Source of the DNA: Actinacidiphila acidipaludis
GTDB lineage: Bacteria; Actinomycetota; Actinomycetes; Streptomycetales; Streptomycetaceae
Length of the DNA stretch: 64,000 nt
Assembly (NCBI RefSeq): GCF_019890725.1
Contig: NZ_JAINZZ010000024.1
Span: 1 to 64,000 of the forward strand
Direction of reading: 5' to 3'
In this document: piece by piece, positions 17,026 to 26,549 of the stretch
Layout: each line of letters opens with the position of its first letter
Position numbering within the stretch: position 1 is the stretch's first letter
Notes under the pieces: generated by a model
Database searches by the model: none
Told to the model about the DNA's origin: nothing
What the model saw: the letters and a program-made list of their open reading frames with translations, nothing else
Position numbers and translations under genes: made by a program

Positions 17026-19394
17026 GCGCGCTGGGCCGGGTGGTGCGCGCCGGCGTCGGGCGGCGCCGCGTGCAGAGCCTGGTGATGGCGCTGACCACGA
17101 TGACGGCGGTGACCGCCTCCGTGATGGCGGCGGCTCTCGTCGTCGCGTCGCAGCAGCCCTTCGACCACTCCTTCGCGCGGCAGCGCGGCGCCCACCTGAC
17201 GGCGGTGTTCGACGGCGGCCGGGCGACCGCCGCCCAGGTCGCCGCGACCGCCCACGCCCACGGCGTCACGGCCACCGCGGGCCCGTTCCCGCTGGTGTCG
17301 GTGGGTGTCCGGCCCCAGCCCCCCGCGGGAATGCCCGCGCCGCCGGTCGACCCCGTGCTGACCGTCGCCGGCCGCACGGCCCTCGGCGGCGCCGTCGACT
17401 CCCTCACCCTCACCTCCGGTCACTGGCTCACCGGCGCGGGACAGATCGTCGTCGCCGACGGCTGGGGCCCGCCGGACCTGCTCGGCCACCAGGTGCACGT
17501 GCCCGGCGTACCCGGGAACCCTGCGCTCACGGTGGTCGGCACCGCCCGCTCGGTCACCTCGACCGCCGACGCCTGGGTGCTGCCCGGTCAGATCGCCGCG
17601 CTCACCCGGCCCGGCACCACCCCCGAGCAGCAGATGCTCTACCGGTTCGCGGCGGCCGGCAGCACGGCGGCGATGGACGCGGACCGCGCCGCCGTCACCG
17701 CCGCGGCCCCCGCGGGCTCCGTCGACGGCAGCCAGTCCTACCTCGTCGTCCGGGCCACCGCCAACCGCCAGACGGCCACGTTCGTGCCGTTCGTCGCCGC
17801 CCTCGGGCTGCTCGGACTGGTCATGTCGGTGCTCATCATCGGCATCGTCGTCAGCGGGGCGGTCAGCGCCGGCACCCGGCGCATCGGCGTCCTCAAGTCA
17901 CTGGGCTTCACACCGTTCCAGGTCGCCCGCGCCTACGTCGGCCAGGCGCTGATCCCCGCCGCGGCCGGCACGGTCCTGGGCGTGGTGCTCGGCAACCTCG
18001 GCGCGGTGCCGCTGCTGTCGCAGGCCGAAGGGGCGTACCACACAGGCACGTTGACGGTCGCCGGGTGGATCGACGTGGCCGTGCCGGCCGCCGTGCTCGC
18101 CCTCGTCGTGGTCAGCGCGCTGGCCCCGGCCCTGCGCGCGGGCCGGCTGCGCACGGTCGAGGCCCTGGCCATCGGCCGCACTCCGCAGGTCGGCCGGGGG
18201 CGGTGGGCCGCCCGCCTCGCGGGCAGGCTGCCGCTGCCAAGGGCGTTCAGCCTGGGGCTGGCCGGTCCCTTCGCCCGGCCGGGACGCTCCGCCACGATCG
18301 CCGCGGCGATCGTCTTCGGCGCCGTCGGCGTCACGTTCGCCTACGGCCTGGGGGCGTCCCTCAACGGCGTGCAGCGCGGTATCAACCTCGACTCGCCGGG
18401 CCAGGTCACCGTCGATCCGTTCCCGCGGCAGATCGCGGCGCCCGGCAGCGGACCCGCCGGCCCGCCGCGGGAGGCCGACCCCGCAGCCGTCGCCCGGGTC
18501 ATCGCCGCACAGCCCGGCACCCGGGCCTCCTTCTCCAGCGTCTTCACCGAGGTGCACTTCCTGGGAGTGTCCGACGCCGTGACCGCCGTGGCCTACCAGG
18601 GCGACTCGTCGTGGGGCGCCTACCAGATGGTGTCCGGGCGCTGGTTCGACCGGGCCGGTGAGATCGTGGTCGGCCACCGCTTCCTGCAGGCCACCGGTAC
18701 CCGCGTCGGCGACTGGACGACGCTGGAGGGCGACGGGCGCAGCACCCGGGCGCGGATCGTCGGCGAGGCCATGACCACCGGCGACGGCGGCATGCGCGTG
18801 CTCACCGACGCCGGCACCCTCGAACGCGCCGGCATCACCGAGCACAGCGCCACGTTCAGCATCGCGCTCAGGCCCGGAACCGATCGGGACCGCTACGTCG
18901 CCGCGCTCGACACCGCGCTCGGCCCGCTCGGCGCGAGCGCGCAGGCCCGGAACGGCGAGATCAGCGCGACCGTCGTCGCCATCGACGCCATCACCGCCAT
19001 CCTCACCCTCATGCTGGTCCTGGTGGCCGGCCTCGGCGTCCTCAACACCGTCGTCCTCGACACCCGCGAACGCGTCCACGACCTCGGCGTGCTCAAGGCC
19101 CTCGGGATGGCGCCGCGGCAGACGGTGGGGATGGTGATCACCTCGGTGGCCGGGATCGGCGCGGTCGGCGGACTGGCCGGCGTGCCGCTGGGGATCGCCC
19201 TCCACGACCTGGTCGTACCGCGGATGGGGGAGGCCGCGGGCACCCGGATCCCGCCGGTCGACATGGCGGTCTACCACGCGCCGCAACTCGTCCCGCTGGC
19301 CCTCGGCGGCCTGCTGATCGCCGTCCTCGGCGCCCTGCTCCCGGCCACCTGGGCCGCCAGGACCCGCACCGCGACGGCACTGCGCACGGAGTGA
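17022..19394 (+). CDS. FtsX-like (MacB-type) ABC transporter permease
   Basis: Membrane subunit, 790 residues, with two FtsX-like domains. A first membrane helix at about 20-42 (VMALTTMTAVTASVMAAALV) precedes a large extracellular region. A first FtsX block at about 250-370 holds three helices, another helix lies near 425-445, then a second extracellular region, and a second FtsX block at about 650-785 (LMLVLVAGLGVLNTVVLDTRE, LGVLKALGMAPRQTVGM, GLAGVPLGIALHDLV). Such 8-10 helix permeases act in mechanotransmission or in export of peptides or lipids, not in classical import. It is coupled to the ATPase gene upstream. The substrate is unknown. Confidence 0.92.
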   Translation: MSALGRVVRAGVGRRRVQSLVMALTTMTAVTASVMAAALVVASQQPFDHSFARQRGAHLTAVFDGGRATAAQVAATAHAHGVTATAGPFPLVSVGVRPQPPAGMPAPPVDPVLTVAGRTALGGAVDSLTLTSGHWLTGAGQIVVADGWGPPDLLGHQVHVPGVPGNPALTVVGTARSVTSTADAWVLPGQIAALTRPGTTPEQQMLYRFAAAGSTAAMDADRAAVTAAAPAGSVDGSQSYLVVRATANRQTATFVPFVAALGLLGLVMSVLIIGIVVSGAVSAGTRRIGVLKSLGFTPFQVARAYVGQALIPAAAGTVLGVVLGNLGAVPLLSQAEGAYHTGTLTVAGWIDVAVPAAVLALVVVSALAPALRAGRLRTVEALAIGRTPQVGRGRWAARLAGRLPLPRAFSLGLAGPFARPGRSATIAAAIVFGAVGVTFAYGLGASLNGVQRGINLDSPGQVTVDPFPRQIAAPGSGPAGPPREADPAAVARVIAAQPGTRASFSSVFTEVHFLGVSDAVTAVAYQGDSSWGAYQMVSGRWFDRAGEIVVGHRFLQATGTRVGDWTTLEGDGRSTRARIVGEAMTTGDGGMRVLTDAGTLERAGITEHSATFSIALRPGTDRDRYVAALDTALGPLGASAQARNGEISATVVAIDAITAILTLMLVLVAGLGVLNTVVLDTRERVHDLGVLKALGMAPRQTVGMVITSVAGIGAVGGLAGVPLGIALHDLVVPRMGEAAGTRIPPVDMAVYHAPQLVPLALGGLLIAVLGALLPATWAARTRTATALRTE

Positions 19395-19451
19395 CCCGCG
19401 GGCGGCGGGCCGCCACCGCACGGAAGGCCCGTGCGGCGGCGTCCCGGCCGG

Positions 19452-20564
19452 TCAGCCCACGGCCGGGAGGCCGACCAGGGCGCCGAGGGCCGCGCGGTGG
19501 CGGCCCGGGGTGCCCAGGGCGATCTCGTCGGCCTTGGCACGCTTCAGATACAGGTGGAGCGGGTGCTCCCACGTCATGCCGATGCCGCCGTGGAGCTGGA
19601 CGCCCTCCTCGGCCGCGTGCACCGCGACGCCGCTGACGTACGCCTGCGCCACCCGCACCTCGACACCCGCGTCCCGGCCGTCCCCGGCCAGCGCGTCGGC
19701 CGCCGCCCGCGCGGCCGCCCGGGCCGACACGACCTCCAGCCACAGATCGGCCAGCCGGTGCTTGAGGGACTGGAAACCGCCGACCACCCGGCCGAACTGG
19801 TGCCGCTGCCCGAGATAGCGGACCGTCTCGTCCAGGCACCACTGGGCGACGCCGAGCTGTTCGGAGGCCAGCAGGCCCGCGCCGGTCAGCAGCGCCGCGT
19901 CGAGCGCCGCCGCCGCGTCGCCCGCTGGCAGCAGGCGCGCCGGGGCGGCCGCCAGCCGCACGTCGGACAGCGGCCGGGTCAGGTCCAGGGACACGAACGG
20001 CTCGACCGCCGCGTCCGCGGCGGCCACCGCGTAGAGGCCCGACCCGTGCGGACCGGTCGCCGGCACCACCAGGACCCCGGCCGCGGCCGCGTCCGCCACG
20101 GCGGTGACCACGCCGGTCAGCCGGCCGTCGGCGTCCGCCCGCACGGCGGCCGGGAACGGGGCGCCGGGCGCGGACGCCAGTGAGACGGCGAGGGCGGCCG
20201 TCTCCGTGCCCGCCGCGAGCCGGCCCAGCAGGTCGGCCACGGCGGGCTCGCCCGTCGCGCAGCCGAGCAGGGCGGTGGTGGCCAGCACCGCGCTGCCCAG
20301 GAACGGCACCGGCGCCACCGCGCCACCCAACTCCTCCATCACCACGGCCACTTCGCGTGCCGTCGCGCCCTGGCCGCCCAGCTTCTCCGGCACCAGCAGT
20401 CCGGCCACGCCCAGATCGGCGGCCAGCACCCGCCACAGCCCGCGGTCGTACGGCTCGCCGCCCTCGACCCGGGCCGGCACCGCGCCCGGCGGGCAGTGGT
20501 CGGCCAGCACGTCGCGGACCGCGGCCCGCAGGTCGTCCTCCACCTCGGAGTACAGCAGGTTCAT
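19452..20564 (-). CDS. Acyl-CoA dehydrogenase, smaller subunit-like (FadE28-type)
   Basis: FAD-dependent acyl-CoA dehydrogenase, 370 residues. The N-terminal helical domain (DLRAAVRDVLADHCPPGAVP, LVPEKLGGQGATAREVAVVM), a shortened middle beta-domain, and the C-terminal helical domain (EQLGVAQWCLDETVRYLGQR, FGRVVGGFQSLKHRLADL, VQLHGGIGMTWEHPLHLYLK) are all recognisable. The typical catalytic-Glu region is altered, as in the partners of alpha2beta2 acyl-CoA dehydrogenases. Its ATG overlaps the stop of the second dehydrogenase gene (ATGA), so the two are probably made in equal amounts as a heterotetramer, as known for actinobacterial steroid side-chain enzymes. The substrate is not determinable. 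Confidence 0.9.
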   Translation of the reverse strand: MNLLYSEVEDDLRAAVRDVLADHCPPGAVPARVEGGEPYDRGLWRVLAADLGVAGLLVPEKLGGQGATAREVAVVMEELGGAVAPVPFLGSAVLATTALLGCATGEPAVADLLGRLAAGTETAALAVSLASAPGAPFPAAVRADADGRLTGVVTAVADAAAAGVLVVPATGPHGSGLYAVAAADAAVEPFVSLDLTRPLSDVRLAAAPARLLPAGDAAAALDAALLTGAGLLASEQLGVAQWCLDETVRYLGQRHQFGRVVGGFQSLKHRLADLWLEVVSARAAARAAADALAGDGRDAGVEVRVAQAYVSGVAVHAAEEGVQLHGGIGMTWEHPLHLYLKRAKADEIALGTPGRHRAALGALVGLPAVG

Positions 20565-21748
20565 CGGGGCAGGTCCTTCCAGGCGACGTCCTTGTCGGTA
20601 CGGGGTTCCGAGGGGAGCCCGAGCACCCGCTCGGCGATGATGTTGCGCAGGATCTCCGAGGTGCCGCCCTCGATGGAGTTGCCCTTGGCCCGCAGATAGC
20701 GGTAGCCCGCGTCCCGGCCGTAGAAGTCGACCTTCTCCGGGCGGACCATCGTCCAGTCCCCGTACCGCAGGCCGTCCTCGCCCAGCAGCTCCACCTCGAA
20801 GCCGCTCACCCGCTGGTTGAGCCGGGCGAAGGCGAGCTTCAGGCCGCTGCCCTCGGGACCGGGGGCGCCGGCGGCCATCTGCTGCCGCACCCGCTCGGCG
20901 CCGAGCCGGGTCACCTCCGCCTCCACCCACAGCCCCAGCAGGCGGTCGTGGAGTTCGGCCGTCCGCAGCTCGGGACGCTCCCGCCAGGTCTTCGCGACCG
21001 GGGCGATCATGCCGCCCTCGCGGGGCAGCGCCAGCCCGCCGATCGCCACCCGCTCGTTCATCAGCGTGGCCTGGGCGACCCGCCAGCCGTCACCGACCGC
21101 GCCCAGCCGGTGCGCGTCCGGGATCCGCACGCCGGTCAGGAACACCTCGTTGAACTCGGCCTCGCCGGTGATCTGCCGCAGCGGCCGCACCTCGACGCCG
21201 GGGTCCGTCATGTCGCACACGAAGTACGTGATGCCCTGGTGCTTGGGGACGTCCGGGTCGGTGCGGGCGATGAGGATGGCCCACCGCGCGTTGTGGGCGC
21301 TGGACGTCCAGACCTTCTGGCCGTCCACCACCCAGTCGTCGCCGTCGCGCACGGCCCGGGTGCGCAGACCGGCCAGGTCGGAGCCCGCGCCCGGCTCGCT
21401 GAAGAGCTGGCACCACACCTCCTCACCGGTCCACAGCGGCCGCAGGAAGCGCTCCTTCTGCTCGGCGGTGCCGTAGCGGAGGATCGTGGGCGCGGCCATG
21501 CCGAGGCCGATGCCGATGCGGCGCGGGTCGTTGTCGGGCGCGCCCGCCGCGGCCAGTTCGGCGTCCACCACGGCCTGCAGGGCCCGTGGCGCGCCGAGGC
21601 CGCCGAGGCCCTCCGGGAAGTGGACCCAGGCCAGCCCCGCGTCGAACCTCGCGCGGAGGAAGTCCAGGGGGGTGGGGCGGGGCTCTTCCAGAAGCGTGCG
21701 GGTTCTGCTGCGCAGGTCTTCCGGGGTGGGCGTGGGGTGCTCCGCCAT
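20561..21748 (-). CDS. Acyl-CoA dehydrogenase, larger subunit-like
   Basis: FAD-dependent acyl-CoA dehydrogenase, 395 residues, first gene of the coupled pair. Diagnostic segments are WCQLFSEPGAGSDLAGLRTR and DGDDWVVDGQKVWTSSAHNA (the FAD/substrate-binding middle domain), ITYFVCDMTDPGVEVRPLRQ and, at the C-terminus, KGNSIEGGTSEILRNIIAER, where IEGGTSEI is the family signature. ATG 21746-21748 is preceded on its strand by GGAAGGA. The gene probably forms an obligate complex with the downstream partner. A palindrome 35 bases upstream suggests TetR-type control. It may act in fatty acid or sterol-like side-chain oxidation. Confidence 0.93.
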   Translation of the reverse strand: MAEHPTPTPEDLRSRTRTLLEEPRPTPLDFLRARFDAGLAWVHFPEGLGGLGAPRALQAVVDAELAAAGAPDNDPRRIGIGLGMAAPTILRYGTAEQKERFLRPLWTGEEVWCQLFSEPGAGSDLAGLRTRAVRDGDDWVVDGQKVWTSSAHNARWAILIARTDPDVPKHQGITYFVCDMTDPGVEVRPLRQITGEAEFNEVFLTGVRIPDAHRLGAVGDGWRVAQATLMNERVAIGGLALPREGGMIAPVAKTWRERPELRTAELHDRLLGLWVEAEVTRLGAERVRQQMAAGAPGPEGSGLKLAFARLNQRVSGFEVELLGEDGLRYGDWTMVRPEKVDFYGRDAGYRYLRAKGNSIEGGTSEILRNIIAERVLGLPSEPRTDKDVAWKDLPR

Positions 21749-21778
21749 GCGCCGCGTCCTTCCGTTTCTCAGGGGGCC

Positions 21779-21796
21779 TAAGCAAGCGCTTGTTAA
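21779..21796. promoter_or_regulatory. Candidate TetR-type operator before the acyl-CoA dehydrogenase pair
   Basis: TAAGCAAGCGCTTGTTAA contains a perfect 10-base palindrome CAAGCGCTTG at 21783-21792 with AT-rich flanks, standing out from the GC-rich surroundings. It sits about 30 bases before the dehydrogenase start. AAGCGCTT-centred palindromes are commonly found before actinobacterial fatty-acid degradation genes governed by TetR-family repressors. No such regulator gene is in the window. Confidence 0.55.
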
Positions 21797-21828
21797 CGTA
21801 CTCGACGTACCCTCTTTCCCGCCACCCG

Positions 21829-21871
21829 CCGGCTTCCAGCCCGGTAGACCTCCGGCTTCCAGCCCGGTAGA
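21829..21871 (+). repeat. Direct repeat, two adjacent 20-base copies
   Basis: CCGGCTTCCAGCCCGGTAGA occurs twice in tandem, separated by a few bases, within 21829-21871. It is a simple local duplication with no gene. Confidence 0.75.
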
Positions 21872-21982
21872 GCGGTACGGTTTCGGGCTGCCCCCGCGGC
21901 TTTGCTTCCCGCCCTCCGCCCGATGGTGGGCTGCCCGCGCCTCTTTCGGCTTCCGGGCTGCCCCGGGCCCGCCGTCGCCGTC

Positions 21983-22105
21983 CACCGGTTCCCCGTGGCC
22001 TGTCGCGCAGTTCCCCGCGCCCCTTCGGGGCTCGCCCTGCCCCTTGCGGTGCTGTGCCGTCTGCCGACCGGCCGTGGCCTGTCGCGCAGTTCCTCGCGCC
22101 CCTGT
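21983..22105 (-). repeat. Two reversed copies of the GCGCGGGGAACTGCGCGA repeat family
   Basis: TGTCGCGCAGTTCCCCGCGCCCC and a slightly changed second copy (TGTCGCGCAGTTCCTCGCGCCCC) are the reverse complement of the core in the array at 11.1-11.9 kb. CCCCTTGCGGTGCTGTGCCG between them matches the reversed CACCGCAAGGGG part. This links the two repeat regions. Confidence 0.75.
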
Positions 22106-22113
22106 TATCGCTT

Positions 22114-22435
22114 GCCGTTCGTTCGTCTGTTGGGGGCAGTCCGGAAGCGTCTCCTCGGACTGTGCATGACGGGTTCTTCCGCCTGTTGACGCGGGCGGAT
22201 GCACATTCCTGCGGGGAGCGCTTCCTCCCCACCCCCTGGCAGTGAAAGTGGCCGCAGGGGGTGTTACCGGGGCACCCCTGTTCTGCCCAGGCGGCTCCAT
22301 GGGCTGCCAAGGGGGTGGGGAGGAAGCGCTCCCCGCAAGGACTTGTGCACCCCCCCGCCCAGCCGGACAAAAGAACGGTCACGCACAAGTCCGAGGAGAC
22401 GCTTCCGGACTGCCCCCAACGAGTGGACGAACGGC
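22114..22435. repeat. Long imperfect inverted repeat, about 130-base arms and 60-base centre
   Basis: The left arm (22114-22242) and right arm (22303-22434) are reverse complements over nearly their full length, with mismatches and small gaps. Matching blocks include TTGGGGGCAGTCCGGAAGCG and TCTCCTCGGACT on the left with their complements on the right, and GCGGGGAGCGCTTCCTCCCC close to the centre. I estimate well over 80% identity by eye. The centre, about 22243-22302, is unique. An RNA of either strand would fold into a very long hairpin. Confidence 0.85.
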
Positions 22436-22445
22436 ACGTGAAACA

Positions 22446-22790
22446 GGGGCGCGAGGTCCCCCAGACTTCGTCCGGGAGGTGCCCCAGCGCGACAAGCCCA
22501 CCACCGGGCGGAGACTCGGCAACGCACCGCAAGGGGCAGGACGTGCGGACGTGCCCCGGCAGGGGCGCGAGGTCGCCCAGGCTCCGCCCGGGAGGCGCCC
22601 CCAGGGCGACGAGCCACAGCCCAGCGGCAGGCGAAAACGCACCGCAAGGGGCAGGACGTGCGGACGTGCCCCGGCAGGGGCACGAGGTCGCTCAGGCTTC
22701 GCCCGGGAGGCGCCCCCAGGGCGAGCAACCCACCACCGGCGGACAGCCGGCAACGCACACGCAAGGGGCAGGACAAGGTCCCGAAAGGGG
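22446..22790 (+). repeat. Three tandem units of about 115 bases
   Basis: Units begin with GGGGC(G/A)CGAGGTC at 22446, 22562 and 22677, then repeat variants of CCGGGAGGCGCCCCCAGGGC and CGCACCGCAAGGGGCAGGAC; the first two are followed by ACGTGCGGACGTGCCCCGGC. The CACCGCAAGGGGC element is shared with the 11-kb array. The units have diverged from one another at scattered positions. Confidence 0.8.
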
Positions 22791-22861
22791 CCCGGCCGGA
22801 GGTCGGGAGGGGGAGGCAGGGCGTGCCCGAGGGATTTGGAGGGGGAACCCCGCGGGAGGCG

Positions 22862-24055
<1,194 letters not shown>

Positions 24056-24288
24056 GTTCTGTCCGTCCCCTGCCTCCGGTTGGTGGGGAGGCCCCACTCC
24101 GCTGTCTGGCCGGTGCGGCCGCCCACAGCTTACGGACTCACCTCGCTCCGCGCGGTGAAGCCCCGCAGGCGACGGGCCGTGAATTGTCAGTGCCGGGTGG
24201 GAATCTGGACTGTGGGAGCGGGCCCGCGGCCTGCGGACCGGCTCCCGCCGACGCGCCAACGGACCGTCTGCCGAGGGGGAGTGACGCC

Positions 24289-24522
24289 GTGAAAGGTGAC
24301 CGGGTCGAGATCGTGGTGGACGCGGGGGACACCACACGCACGTACGAGGTGATAGCCACCCGCGCCGGCCGCCGGGTGGAGACGGCGGTGCGGCGCGGAG
24401 TGGTGGAGGTGAGCGAGGTCACCCGCAGCGGCACGGTGGTGCGCACCGCCCGCTTCATGGCGAACCGGGTGCTGGCCCTGGTGGAGCAGCCCGTGCCGCG
24501 GGACGACGACTCCGCGGCCTGA
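24289..24522 (+). CDS. Small conserved hypothetical protein
   Basis: A 77-residue protein starting VKGDRVEIVVDAGDTTRTYE and rich in alternating beta-like Val/Thr/Arg segments (EVIATRAGRRVETAVRRGVV, EVSEVTRSGTVVRTARF). It has no Cys, signal peptide or membrane segment. GTG 24289 is chosen because GAGGGGGA precedes it at 24273-24280; frames that begin earlier are low-complexity. Divergent from the kinase gene. I do not recognise the family; an all-beta fold is likely. The conserved feel and good ribosome site support that it is real. Confidence 0.6.
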   Translation: MKGDRVEIVVDAGDTTRTYEVIATRAGRRVETAVRRGVVEVSEVTRSGTVVRTARFMANRVLALVEQPVPRDDDSAA

Positions 24523-24999
24523 GCCGGGTGGACTCAGGGATCACCCTGGGGACCTAGGACCCTTCCTCCACCCAGGGGAGTATCCGGGGTGTCCTTCGTC
24601 ATCCTCCGGGAGGCCGGTAAAGCCGTACGAGGGGCTGACGACCGGGGCTCCCGCGGCACCTAATGTTGAGGTCAAGCGGCGGGCGAAGCACTCGTCCCCC
24701 GAGGTCAAGCGTCCGCCGCTCCTCAGACGTCGTCCGTGGCCGGCCTGATGGGGCAGCGACATTCGCCCCAGGCCCGGAAGAGCGGTCCGGGCCGGGGACA
24801 CACCGGCATCACCCCGTGGGGACGGGGGTACGGCGGACGACTGCGGTTGCCCGGGTATCTGCTGATACCCGGGCATTACGCTTGCCCCGGCGCGACCGGT
24901 CCCCTCAGCGGCACGGCCCGCCTCGCGCACCGTCCGGCGGGCCACCGGGCGGCGACCGGAACCGACGCGAGCCCCGCGGCCGGGGGCGGGGGAGCGCAC
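24523..24999. other. Intergenic region with a strong hairpin
   Basis: About 480 bases with no confident gene. A perfect 10-base-stem hairpin, GCCCGGGTAT-CTGCTG-ATACCCGGGC, lies at 24849-24874; no T-run follows, so it could be an operator or mRNA structure rather than a terminator. GAGGTCAAGCG occurs twice between 24668 and 24711. A 22-codon frame with a GGAGG-like site lies on the minus strand at 24534-24602 but has no other support. GGGGGAG at 24987-24993 is the ribosome site for the next gene. Confidence 0.5.
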
Positions 25000-26118
25000 G
25001 TGCCACCAGCAGACCCGACCGCCCCCACTCCCCGCACCGGTGCCACCGCCCGCCCAGGTCCCGCTCCTCGCACCGCCGAGCCCCGGCCCGCTCCCGCGGC
25101 GCCCCCCGGCGTCCGTGCTGTCCACCCCCAGGCCCCCGGCGCGCCGGCCGCCCAGGCCACCCCGTCCGTGGACCTGGCGGCCCGCGCGGCGGCCGGCGGC
25201 CTCGTCCGGGGCCTGGCCGACATCGCGGCGGCCGCCGGGACGGAGCACGCCACCGGAGCGGGACACCAGGACGAGGGCGCCCACACCGTGCTGGCCGAGC
25301 GCCGCGACGGCACGGTCGTACGGGTCGGCGGCGCGGTCGCCAAGGCGCACCCCGTGGACAGCGTGCCGGCCGACCTGGCGGTGCGGCTGGCGGTGGCCGG
25401 GCACCCGCGGCTGCGCGGCATCGTGCTGGCCCCGCACGCCACCGGCGCGGAGGTCGGCGGCCGGGCGGTCAGCGTGTGGCCGTACGGGGAGCCGGTGGAC
25501 CGGCGGCAGGCGCAGGCCGCGCCGTGGGAGGACGCCGCGGTCCTGCTCGCCCGGCTGCACGCCGTTCCCCTCACCGAACTGGGCGCGCCCCCGCCCGAGA
25601 TGCGCGGCCCGGCCAAGGCGGCGCGGGCCATGGCCCGGCTCGGCGCGCTGCCCGACTCCGCCGACACCCGGACCGTGCGGGCCGCCTGGCGCCGGCTGCC
25701 GGCCTGGGCCCGGGGCGAGCAGCCCTACCGCGGCCAGCGCGCGCTGTGCCACGGCGACTGGCATCTCGGCCAGCTCGTCCGTCACCCTCCGCCGGACGGC
25801 CCCTGGCTGCTGATCGACATCGACGACCTGGGCGCGGGCGATCCGGCGTGGGACCTGGCCCGGCCGGCCATGTGGTTCGCTGCGGGCCTGCTGCCGGGCG
25901 AGGCGTGGGCGCGGTTCCTCGCCGCGTACCGTGCCGCCGGCGGCATCGCGGTGCCGCCGGATGGCGACCCGTGGCCGCAACTCGACGTGCCCGCAAGGGC
26001 GCTGGCGGTGCAGACCGCCGCGATCGCGCTGGCCAAGGCGGCCCGTGACGGCCGCGCCCTCGATCCCGCGGAGACCGAACTCCTTGGCGTCTGCCGCCGG
26101 ATCGCCCAACTAGAGTGA
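25000..26118 (+). CDS. Aminoglycoside phosphotransferase (APH)-family protein with Pro-rich N-terminus
   Basis: Kinase-like phosphotransferase, 372 residues from GTG 25000. The first about 65 residues are Pro/Ala-rich and probably disordered. The core has a C-terminal catalytic loop ALCHGDWHLGQLV, in which HGD is the catalytic signature, and LLIDIDDLGAGDPAWDLARP, the Mg-binding D-x-D region, both typical of the APH/choline kinase superfamily. The nucleotide-loop Lys is probably in RVGGAVAKAH. Family members phosphorylate antibiotics, sugars or amino alcohols; nothing here points to antibiotic resistance. It is followed 36 bases later by the zinc-ribbon gene. Confidence 0.8.
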   Translation: MPPADPTAPTPRTGATARPGPAPRTAEPRPAPAAPPGVRAVHPQAPGAPAAQATPSVDLAARAAAGGLVRGLADIAAAAGTEHATGAGHQDEGAHTVLAERRDGTVVRVGGAVAKAHPVDSVPADLAVRLAVAGHPRLRGIVLAPHATGAEVGGRAVSVWPYGEPVDRRQAQAAPWEDAAVLLARLHAVPLTELGAPPPEMRGPAKAARAMARLGALPDSADTRTVRAAWRRLPAWARGEQPYRGQRALCHGDWHLGQLVRHPPPDGPWLLIDIDDLGAGDPAWDLARPAMWFAAGLLPGEAWARFLAAYRAAGGIAVPPDGDPWPQLDVPARALAVQTAAIALAKAARDGRALDPAETELLGVCRRIAQLE

Positions 26119-26154
26119 GCGCACCCTTGTCCGCAGGAGGAGTTGATCCCGACC

Positions 26155-26478
26155 ATGGTGTGCCCCAAGTGCCACGGCCACATGCAGACCTACAACCGCA
26201 ACGGCGTCCAGATCGAGCAGTGCGGCAACTGCCGGGGCATCTTCCTCGACTACGGGGAGCTGGAGGCGCTGACCCAGCTCGAGGGTTCCTGGCACCAGCC
26301 GGGACCGCCGCCGCAGCCCTATCCGCAGGCGTACCCGCAGGCCCCCGGCTACCCGCAGCCGGCCGCCCCCGTCTGGGGCGCCCCGCACCACGGTGGTCAC
26401 GGGCACGGCGGCCACGGCGAGTACGGTCATGGCCACGGCGGGCAGCACGGCTTCGTGCACATGCTGTTCTCCTCGTGA
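26155..26478 (+). CDS. TFIIB-type zinc-ribbon protein with Tyr/Pro- and His/Gly-rich tail
   Basis: A 107-residue protein. Residues about 1-42 form a zinc ribbon, CPKCHGHM and CGNCRGIFLDYGELE, four Cys in the zf-TFIIB pattern. Then come PYPQAYPQAPGYPQP repeats and a His/Gly tail (GGHGHGGHGEYGHGHGG) ending FVHMLFSS. The His-rich tail could bind metal. ATG 26155 is chosen so that the ribbon starts the protein; AGGAGGA at 26135-26141 is about 13 bases upstream, and TTG 26143 is an alternative. It is probably co-transcribed with the phosphotransferase. The function is unknown. Confidence 0.8.
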   Translation: MVCPKCHGHMQTYNRNGVQIEQCGNCRGIFLDYGELEALTQLEGSWHQPGPPPQPYPQAYPQAPGYPQPAAPVWGAPHHGGHGHGGHGEYGHGHGGQHGFVHMLFSS

Positions 26479-26549
26479 CCCCGGGCCGCCCGGTCACGGC
26501 TTCGCGCCCCGACCGGGCGGCCGCCCGTCGCGGCAGGTGCGCGCACAAC

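Larger units (their letters stand above)
21797..22861. other. Gene-free repeat-rich block
   Basis: About 1.06 kb without a credible gene between the acyl-CoA dehydrogenase pair and the kinase gene. Within it are a 20-base direct repeat, two reversed copies of the GCGCGGGGAACTGCGCGA family, a long imperfect inverted repeat and three tandem 115-base units, each listed separately. Open frames here are side effects of the repeats. The AT-richer spots and repeated arms suggest decayed or palindromic DNA, not coding sequence. Confidence 0.75.

Noticed and set aside
25000..26118. Aminoglycoside resistance gene
   Set aside because: Only the phosphotransferase fold is shown; there is no closeness to a named resistance enzyme and the context is housekeeping.
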